NCBI GenBank assembly: GCA_035968315.1
Contig: JAVYIN010000007.1
Span: 28,996 to 92,995, forward strand
DNA: 64,000 nucleotides
From: Nitrospira sp.
GTDB lineage: Bacteria > Nitrospirota > Nitrospiria > Nitrospirales > Nitrospiraceae
Direction of reading: 5' to 3'
Both the position numbers and the translations under genes were made by a program. The notes under the pieces were generated by a model. That model worked only from the letters and a program-made list of their open reading frames with translations, ran no database searches and was not told the origin of the DNA. This document shows, piece after piece, positions 58,481 to 64,000 of the stretch; the stretch's first letter is position 1; each line of letters starts with the position of its first letter.

Positions 58481-59465
58481 TTTCGATGTAGGCTTTGTTT
58501 TTCAAATTCACCAGCCAGGACTGGAAGACGTCTTCGCTCTTCTGCTGAAACACCAGCGCCTGAATTTCAAACTTCACTTCGTCAAAGGGCCGGAACTGCC
58601 TGGGGGTTTTCTCATCGACGCGGATGAGGTGAAACCCCTCGCTGGTTTCAATGATGGCGGAGATGCCGCCCGGCACGAGCGGCGCGATCGCGCGCTCGAT
58701 CGCGGGCATCAGCTCGCCTTGCCGCACCAGCCCGAGCCGTCCGCCCCGCGAGGCGTTCGGTCCATCCGAGTAGCGCACCGCGACATCCTCGAACTTCTCG
58801 CCGCGTGTGAGATCCGCCAGGGCGATGCGGGCTTTCTCCAGCGCTTCGGCCGCGCCGTCGGCCGAGCGGGGTTGAATCAGAATCTGGCTCAGCGTGTATT
58901 CCTCGGGGAGGGCAAAGCGGTCCTGGTGCTCTTTGTAATAGCGCTTCATTTCCGTTTCGCCCACCATCACGTTATTGCGGACTTCGCGGTCGACCACACG
59001 GAGGAGGGTGAGCTGGTCCCGGACGTTTCGAGCGGTGAGCGGATCGGCCTCGTCTACTTTCTCCCCCTGCTGCTTCATTTGCTGGATGGCCTGTTTGACC
59101 TCTTGATCCGAGATGTCCACGCCTTTGTTTTTCGCCTCCTGCAGTTGCAGGCGCCGCTCGATCATCTTGGTCAGGGCCATGTATTCGGCCATCTTGAGCC
59201 GTTGCGCCAATTCGTCTCCCTGAGATTGTGTGCGAATGCGGTCCTGCTCCGGGGCCAGTTCCCGTTTGACGTCCGACAGCATGATGAGATCGGTGTTCAC
59301 GACGGCCACGATGCGGTCCTCAAGCTGCATCGCAGACCGGACAGGGGGCGTCGGCGTGAGCCAGAGAAGAACGAGCAGTCCCGAGAGAAGGGGCGGAGAC
59401 AGTCTCTGGACCCATCGGATGTGACGCACGGCACCGTTCTCCTGAGCATGGCGCGGACGAAGCAT
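58458..59465 (-). CDS. SurA-like periplasmic peptidyl-prolyl isomerase / chaperone
   Basis: 335 residues from ATG 59465 (a GTG at 59480 is possible). An N-terminal signal or anchor (about 20-45), a SurA N-terminal chaperone segment (RIVAVVNTDLIMLSDVKRELAPEQ), then one parvulin domain (EYTLSQILIQPRSADGAAEAL, GGRLGLVRQGELMPAIERAI, SEGFHLIRVDEKTPRQFRP). It should escort outer-membrane proteins. It lies downstream of a second parvulin-type gene and mfd on the same strand. Confidence 0.9.
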   Translation of the reverse strand: MLRPRHAQENGAVRHIRWVQRLSPPLLSGLLVLLWLTPTPPVRSAMQLEDRIVAVVNTDLIMLSDVKRELAPEQDRIRTQSQGDELAQRLKMAEYMALTKMIERRLQLQEAKNKGVDISDQEVKQAIQQMKQQGEKVDEADPLTARNVRDQLTLLRVVDREVRNNVMVGETEMKRYYKEHQDRFALPEEYTLSQILIQPRSADGAAEALEKARIALADLTRGEKFEDVAVRYSDGPNASRGGRLGLVRQGELMPAIERAIAPLVPGGISAIIETSEGFHLIRVDEKTPRQFRPFDEVKFEIQALVFQQKSEDVFQSWLVNLKNKAYIEIKFSPNP

Positions 59466-59520
59466 CTGCGGATTGTACACGAACCGACCGGGCTTGAGGA
59501 GAGTCGCAGGGCGTGTGGTG

Positions 59521-60456
59521 TTAGGGGGTGCCCGTGTCTTCGGCGATGTAGCGGGACCCTTCGGCGAGGCGCACCGTGGCTTTGGTGCGGATATCGGAAA
59601 TGACGTCCTCGAACCGCTTGCGCCGCTTGTCGGCCAGCAGTTCCTGGCGGAGGCGCTCGCGTGTGGCGAAATCGGCCTGGATCGTCGCCTGGTCGAGCGG
59701 ACTCACTTTGATCAGGTAATAGCCGGCCTCGGTTTTGATCGGTTCGCTGATCACGCCGGGCTTCAGGGTGTGGACGACGGCATCCACCTCCGGATCGAGC
59801 GCGCTTTTCCGATAGGGACCCAGGTCGCCGCCCTTCGCTTTGGTTTTCTCGTCGAGGGAGTAGCGCTGCGCGAACTTGGCGAAATCGCCTCCGGTCTCGA
59901 TTTGCTTCTTCAAATCCTTGGCGGCCGGCAAATTCGGCAGCAACATCTGGGACACTTGGACTTTGAGCGGCGCGAGCAGTTCATTGGCGTGCTTGTCGTA
60001 ATAGGCCGCGAGTTCCGCCGGCGTCAGGTCCACCTTTTCGCGGAGCCGTTCTTTCAAGAGTTCGTCGAGAATCAGCTGTTCTTTATAGCGCTGAGTGCGG
60101 TCGCGAATGACATCGTTCTGGTCCAGGCCCTGGCGCCTGGCCTCCTGCATCAGCAGTTCGCGCGTGATCAATTCGTCGAGGAAGCGGCGTTTGCCGCCTT
60201 CCTTGCTGTAGCGCGCGCGGGTGGCCTCGGAGAGTTCGTTCCAGCGGATATCGAATTCGACTTGCGTGATGGTGCGGCCGTTCACGAGGGCCAGCACGGC
60301 GTCGTCTTGTGGCGGCGCGCAGCCGGCCAGCAGCCAGAGGGCGCCGCCCAGCAGGACGGCGAGGCCGGCCGATATCTGTGTCTCGGGGAGCGGAAACATG
60401 GGTTTGCGGTCTGGTGTCATCACGTGATGGATCGGGCCTTTTTCGTATGGATTCAT
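59521..60456 (-). CDS. Parvulin-type peptidyl-prolyl isomerase lipoprotein
   Basis: 311-residue lipoprotein with lipobox WLLAGCAPP. A SurA/PrsA-like chaperone N terminus (LALVNGRTITQVEFDIRWNEL) is followed by a parvulin domain (VQVSQMLLPNLPAAKDL, GGDLGPYRKSALDPEVDAVVHTL, TEAGYYLIKVSPL). Its start overlaps the mfd stop by ATGA, so it is translationally coupled to mfd. A second paralogue follows at 58458. It likely folds envelope proteins. Confidence 0.9.
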   Translation of the reverse strand: MNPYEKGPIHHVMTPDRKPMFPLPETQISAGLAVLLGGALWLLAGCAPPQDDAVLALVNGRTITQVEFDIRWNELSEATRARYSKEGGKRRFLDELITRELLMQEARRQGLDQNDVIRDRTQRYKEQLILDELLKERLREKVDLTPAELAAYYDKHANELLAPLKVQVSQMLLPNLPAAKDLKKQIETGGDFAKFAQRYSLDEKTKAKGGDLGPYRKSALDPEVDAVVHTLKPGVISEPIKTEAGYYLIKVSPLDQATIQADFATRERLRQELLADKRRKRFEDVISDIRTKATVRLAEGSRYIAEDTGTP

Positions 60457-63400
60457 CTGGTGGATTTGTTGGTATCACAGTGTCCGAGGCTTTGCAAGGT
60501 TGTGTTGAGTTCTGCAAAGGCGGCCGGCCAGTCGTCATGCGGCATCTGGATCTCGAACGAGACGGGCGAGATGAACCGCAGGCGCTTTTTGAGCCGGTCC
60601 ATCATGGCATGGATCGCGGAGTCGGCAATCGAGGCTTTGGGGCTCAAGGTAACGATGGCCGACTGATGGGTCACGTCGATGGCGCTGAGCCGGAGCAGCT
60701 TGGCCAGGACGCGCAGCTGCATGACTTCCAGCAGCCGTTCGACCGGCTCCGGCGGCACGCCATACCGGTCCTGGATTTCTCCGTGCAACAGCGCGAGTTC
60801 GCCGACCTGTGTGCAGCCGCTCAGGCGTTTGTAAAACGAGAGGCGCTGGTGGGCGTCTTCCACATAGGTTTCGGGAATGAAGGCGGAGACCGGCACCCGC
60901 AAGGTCGGATCGGGCTCTTCTTCCACCACGTGGCCCTTGAGCCGCTGGACGGCCTGCTCCACCATGGTCATGTACAGATCGAGCCCGATGGCCGCAATGT
61001 GCCCGGACTGCGCTTTGCCGAGCAGATTGCCCGCGCCGCGGATTTCGAGGTCGGCCGCGGCGATCCGGAACCCGGAGCCGAGTTCCGTGAACTGCTGAAT
61101 GGCCATCAGCCGCTTCTGCGCGTCGTCCGACAGCCGGCCTTCATCGGGGATGAGCAGGTAGGCATAGGCCTGCTCGCCGCCGCGGCCCACGCGCCCGCGC
61201 AATTGATAGAGCTGGGCCAGGCCAAAGGTATCGGCGCGGTTGATGATGATCGTATTGGCCGAAGAGACATCGATGCCCGATTGAATAATGGCGGAGGCGA
61301 TCAGGATGTCGGCTTCGTGCTTGACGAATTTCAGCATGATGGCTTCGAGCAGCGTGGGGTCCATCTGCCCGTGCGCCATGACGATGCGGGCTTCCGGGAC
61401 CAGCTGCTGCAGCCAGGCGCCGGTGGCCGGCATCGTTTCCACGCGATTGTGGATGAAGTAGACCTGGCCGCCACGGCCCAGCTCGCGGAGGATCGCGTCG
61501 CGGATCGCCTTGTCGTTCGATTTGATGACCGTGGTGCGGATGGCGAGCCGGCCGGCCGGCGCCGTGTCGATGATCGACAGATCCCGCACGCTCGACATCG
61601 CCATTTGCAGCGTGCGCGGTATAGGCGTGGCGGTCAGGGTCAGCACATCGACCTGCGTCCGCAACTGTTTCAGCCGCTCTTTGTGCTTGACGCCGAACCA
61701 TTGCTCTTCGTCGATGATGACGAGGCCGAGCTGTTTAAACACGACGTTTTTTTGCAGCAGGCGGTGCGTGCCGATCACCACGTCGATGACGCCGGAGGCG
61801 AGGTCTTTCAGCGTGGCGGTCGATTCCTTCGGCGACTGCATGCGGGAGAGGACCGCGACCTTGGCGGGAAACGGCGCGAACCGCTCCGCAAAATTCTCGT
61901 AGTGCTGATGGGCGAGGAGCGTGGTGGGCACCAGCACGGCCACCTGGCGTCCGCTCTCCACGGCTTTAAAGGCCGCGCGCATGGCCACTTCCGTCTTGCC
62001 GTAGCCGACGTCGCCGCAGACGAGCCGGTCCATCGGCTTGCCCGATTCCAGGTCGCGCAAGATGTCCTTGATCGCGGCCAATTGATCCGGGGTCTCTTCA
62101 TATTCGAAGGCCGCTTCGAACTCGTGATACAGCATGCTGGCGCTGCCGTACCCGTCCCGCTTCACCAGTTCGCGGTTGGCATAGAGATCGATGAGATCCT
62201 GCGCCATTTCTTCGATGTCTTTTTTGACGCGGGCCGTCGTCTTGGCCCAGCTGGTGCCGCCGAGCCGGTCGAGGCGGGGCACGTGCCCTTCGGCGCCGCT
62301 ATAGCGCTGCACCTGGCTGAGGCGGTCGAGCGGCACGTACAGCGTGTCGTTGCCGGCAAATTCCAGGATCAGGAAATCGCTTTCGAACTCTTGCACGGTC
62401 AGCCGCTTCAGGCCGAGATAGCGGGCGATGCCGTGCTGCACATGCACGACATAATCGCCCACGTTGAGGTCTTCGAGCGACGAGAGAAACGTGGCGGTCT
62501 TGCTCTTGGGCTGCGGCTTATGCCGCGTGCCTTTCGCGAAGAGCTCTTCTTCCGTGAGCAGCGCGAGACGGAGATCGCCGGAGAGCCAGCCGGCGGACAG
62601 CTCGCCCTGCACCACGGCAAACGGCGGCTTGCCCGCCTCTGTGCGCGTCCAGGCGGAAGGTTGCCATTCCATGGCCGGAAGATCGTGTTCGCGGAGCAGG
62701 GCGAGCAGCCGGTCGACCTGGCCGTGGCTGCGCGCGATCAGGACGACCCGGTGGCTTTCGCGCAGCTGGTTCAGGATGGCCAAGGTCTGGCTGAAGGGCG
62801 TGCCGCGAATTCCCAAGCCCGCGGTCGCCGGGGTTTGGGCCGGAAAGGGGAACACCGGATTCCACGAGGCGTTGGCCGGCGTCAGCGGTTCCAAGGCCAG
62901 GCTCGGCCATCCGGCGGTGAGAATGTCGATCTCATCCCAGGCCATAAACAGGCGGTCGGGGGTGGGATAGGGATTCGCGGCGTCCCGCTCGCCATGGCGG
63001 AGATAGCCGTCATTGATTTTTTCCCAGAGGTTCACGCAGGTGTCTTGCAGGGCCGCGGGCTGATCCAGGATCAGCACCGGCTCCGTCGAGAAATAGTCGA
63101 AGAGCGTGCCCATCTGCGGATAGAGGTCGGGGGAGCGCCACTCGGCATCGGGCGCCACGGGGGCGCAGGCGTCGGGATGATCGGCCGGGCGCAGGTATTC
63201 CCGGGCCGGCAGCACCCAGGCTTCGTCCAATTTGCTCACCGAGGTTTGCGTGGCGGCATCGAACAGGCGGATGGCCTCGACCGTGTCGCCGAGAAATTCG
63301 ACGCGGAGCGGGTCGGCGTAGGCCGTGGAAAAAATGTCCACCAGCCCGCCGCGGATGCTGAATTCGCCAGGAATTTCCACAACCGACACGCGCCGGTATC

Positions 63401-63908
63401 CCAGGCGCAAGAGGCCGCTCGTGAGCGCGTCCCGTTCGATCGCGCCGTTGCGTGTGAGTTGCAGGGTGGCTTCTGTCCAGGCGTTCACCGGGAGCAGCCG
63501 CTGCATCAAGGCGGCGACCGATGTGACCAGAATGGTGCCCGGCGTGGTCCGCAGGCGCTGCAGCGTTTGCATGCGGCGGGCGACCAAGCCGATGTGGGGC
63601 GCGGTCGCTTCGTAGGGCAGCGTTTCCCATTGGGGAAACAGCGTGATCCGGTCGGCCGGCCCGCCGGTCAGGTGATGACAAAACCGGAGGTCCGCAAAGA
63701 GCCGCTCGGCGGCGTCGTTATTCGCGGTCACGATCAGCCAGGGCCTGTTCCGGCTCGCCGCCATCGACGGCGCGTTGGCGAGCCCGGTCAGGGCGAAGGC
63801 CCCCGTGGAACCATGGAGTCCGGTCACACAGGGGCGTGCCGGCGGCTGGCCGAGCGCGGACACCAGCGGGGCGATCCAGGCATCTGATGGCGAGGGTGTG
63901 CGTGACAC
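60453..63908 (-). CDS. mfd: Transcription-repair coupling factor Mfd
   Basis: 1151-residue ATP-dependent translocase that removes stalled RNA polymerase and recruits UvrA. UvrB-like N-terminal modules, the RNA polymerase-interacting CarD-like domain (LNVGDYVVHVQHGIARYLGL, near residue 480), helicase motif I GDVGYGKTEVAMRAAF, motif II IIDEEQWFG, motif VI QLRGRVGRGGEQAYAYL, and the C-terminal TRCF domain. GTG start. It is only 3 bases from the upstream adenylyltransferase-like gene. Confidence 0.97.
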   Translation of the reverse strand: MSRTPSPSDAWIAPLVSALGQPPARPCVTGLHGSTGAFALTGLANAPSMAASRNRPWLIVTANNDAAERLFADLRFCHHLTGGPADRITLFPQWETLPYEATAPHIGLVARRMQTLQRLRTTPGTILVTSVAALMQRLLPVNAWTEATLQLTRNGAIERDALTSGLLRLGYRRVSVVEIPGEFSIRGGLVDIFSTAYADPLRVEFLGDTVEAIRLFDAATQTSVSKLDEAWVLPAREYLRPADHPDACAPVAPDAEWRSPDLYPQMGTLFDYFSTEPVLILDQPAALQDTCVNLWEKINDGYLRHGERDAANPYPTPDRLFMAWDEIDILTAGWPSLALEPLTPANASWNPVFPFPAQTPATAGLGIRGTPFSQTLAILNQLRESHRVVLIARSHGQVDRLLALLREHDLPAMEWQPSAWTRTEAGKPPFAVVQGELSAGWLSGDLRLALLTEEELFAKGTRHKPQPKSKTATFLSSLEDLNVGDYVVHVQHGIARYLGLKRLTVQEFESDFLILEFAGNDTLYVPLDRLSQVQRYSGAEGHVPRLDRLGGTSWAKTTARVKKDIEEMAQDLIDLYANRELVKRDGYGSASMLYHEFEAAFEYEETPDQLAAIKDILRDLESGKPMDRLVCGDVGYGKTEVAMRAAFKAVESGRQVAVLVPTTLLAHQHYENFAERFAPFPAKVAVLSRMQSPKESTATLKDLASGVIDVVIGTHRLLQKNVVFKQLGLVIIDEEQWFGVKHKERLKQLRTQVDVLTLTATPIPRTLQMAMSSVRDLSIIDTAPAGRLAIRTTVIKSNDKAIRDAILRELGRGGQVYFIHNRVETMPATGAWLQQLVPEARIVMAHGQMDPTLLEAIMLKFVKHEADILIASAIIQSGIDVSSANTIIINRADTFGLAQLYQLRGRVGRGGEQAYAYLLIPDEGRLSDDAQKRLMAIQQFTELGSGFRIAAADLEIRGAGNLLGKAQSGHIAAIGLDLYMTMVEQAVQRLKGHVVEEEPDPTLRVPVSAFIPETYVEDAHQRLSFYKRLSGCTQVGELALLHGEIQDRYGVPPEPVERLLEVMQLRVLAKLLRLSAIDVTHQSAIVTLSPKASIADSAIHAMMDRLKKRLRFISPVSFEIQMPHDDWPAAFAELNTTLQSLGHCDTNKSTR

Positions 63909-63911
63909 GGA

Positions 63912-64000
63912 TCAGGCTTGGGTTGAGCGAATACGGTGAATCAAGGCGGTCGTCGAGAGGCCGGGCACGAGCGGGATGGTTTTCACCACGCCGCCCCGCG
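63912..64000 (-). CDS. 3' end of a heptose-phosphate adenylyltransferase-like gene (truncated by window)
   Basis: Only the last 29 codons are visible. The peptide ends KTIPLVPGLSTTALIHRIRS, which matches the C-terminal pattern of the RfaE2/HldE adenylyltransferase domain (iPLVpGxSTTxLIxRI). It ends 3 bases before mfd. The identification rests on a short tail, but the pattern is characteristic. Confidence 0.65.
   Translation of the reverse strand, partial: RGGVVKTIPLVPGLSTTALIHRIRSTQA

Noticed and set aside
60309..63887. Open frame of 1192 codons on the plus strand
   Set aside because: It is antisense to mfd, whose helicase motifs are all intact. The translation is Arg/Gly/His-rich without any family pattern, as expected from GC-rich DNA.
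1..64000. tRNA or rRNA genes
   Set aside because: Reading the intergenic gaps on both strands showed no cloverleaf with GTTCRANNC-type loops and no rRNA-like sequence.

Overview
The window comes from a GC-rich, Gram-negative bacterium with an outer membrane (lipoproteins, beta-barrels, SurA-like chaperones), a complete system I cytochrome c maturation operon, very large multihaem cytochromes and extensive c-di-GMP-type signalling. Gene content and style fit Nitrospirota (a Nitrospira-like genome). This is inference from protein character; no rRNA or other marker gene is present to prove it. I see no tRNA, rRNA, CRISPR array or complete insertion sequence.

Layout. 0-3.3 kb: CorA fragment, then leuC-leuD and a small membrane protein on the minus strand. 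3.3-8.8 kb: small cysteine protein, MEKHLA protein, an FNR-like regulator with a CRP/FNR-type site in front of it, and a 1233-residue hybrid histidine kinase. 8.8-12 kb: cellulose synthase BcsA with two tandem PilZ domains, plus BcsS. 12-15.9 kb: CBS-pair protein, DUF1653 protein, flavin disulfide oxidoreductase, TPR protein and small envelope proteins. 15.9-20.8 kb: three tandem HDOD-GAF paralogues, each preceded by a sigma-28 (FliA)-type promoter with exact consensus spacing; the CBS gene at 12.1 kb has a similar element. 20.9-27.6 kb: MscS channel, dihaem peroxidase, Lys/Ala-rich helical protein, exonuclease III, zinc-ribbon protein, HI0933 flavoprotein, TPR-metallopeptidase.

27.6-43.4 kb is the most striking part. 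A minus-strand unit encodes a His-rich multi-pass membrane protein, a 27-haem cytochrome and the TPR-metallopeptidase. A divergent plus-strand unit encodes a cytochrome with 21 CxxCH motifs plus one CxxxCH, and an outer-membrane beta-barrel with AMIN-like and TPR regions. ccmABCDEFGHI follows in one overlapping string, then an FAD protein with two unusual Fe-S motifs. Together they look like a trans-envelope electron conduit encoded next to the machinery that attaches its haems. A palindrome, TGGGA-N6-TCCCA, occurs twice in front of the 22-haem gene and again at the start of a DUF6502-type gene at 45.8 kb.

43.4-49.5 kb: DUF5666 lipoprotein, DUF6502 protein, two divergent PilZ proteins, LemA and two TPM-domain proteins. 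49.6-51.3 kb is visibly AT-richer and holds two unrecognised genes, probably acquired. 51.3-64 kb: cytochrome P450, then housekeeping genes (murJ, ogt-type methyltransferase, dtd, Ntn-hydrolase, mtgA, engB, two parvulin-type chaperones, mfd) and the 3' end of a heptose-phosphate adenylyltransferase-like gene.
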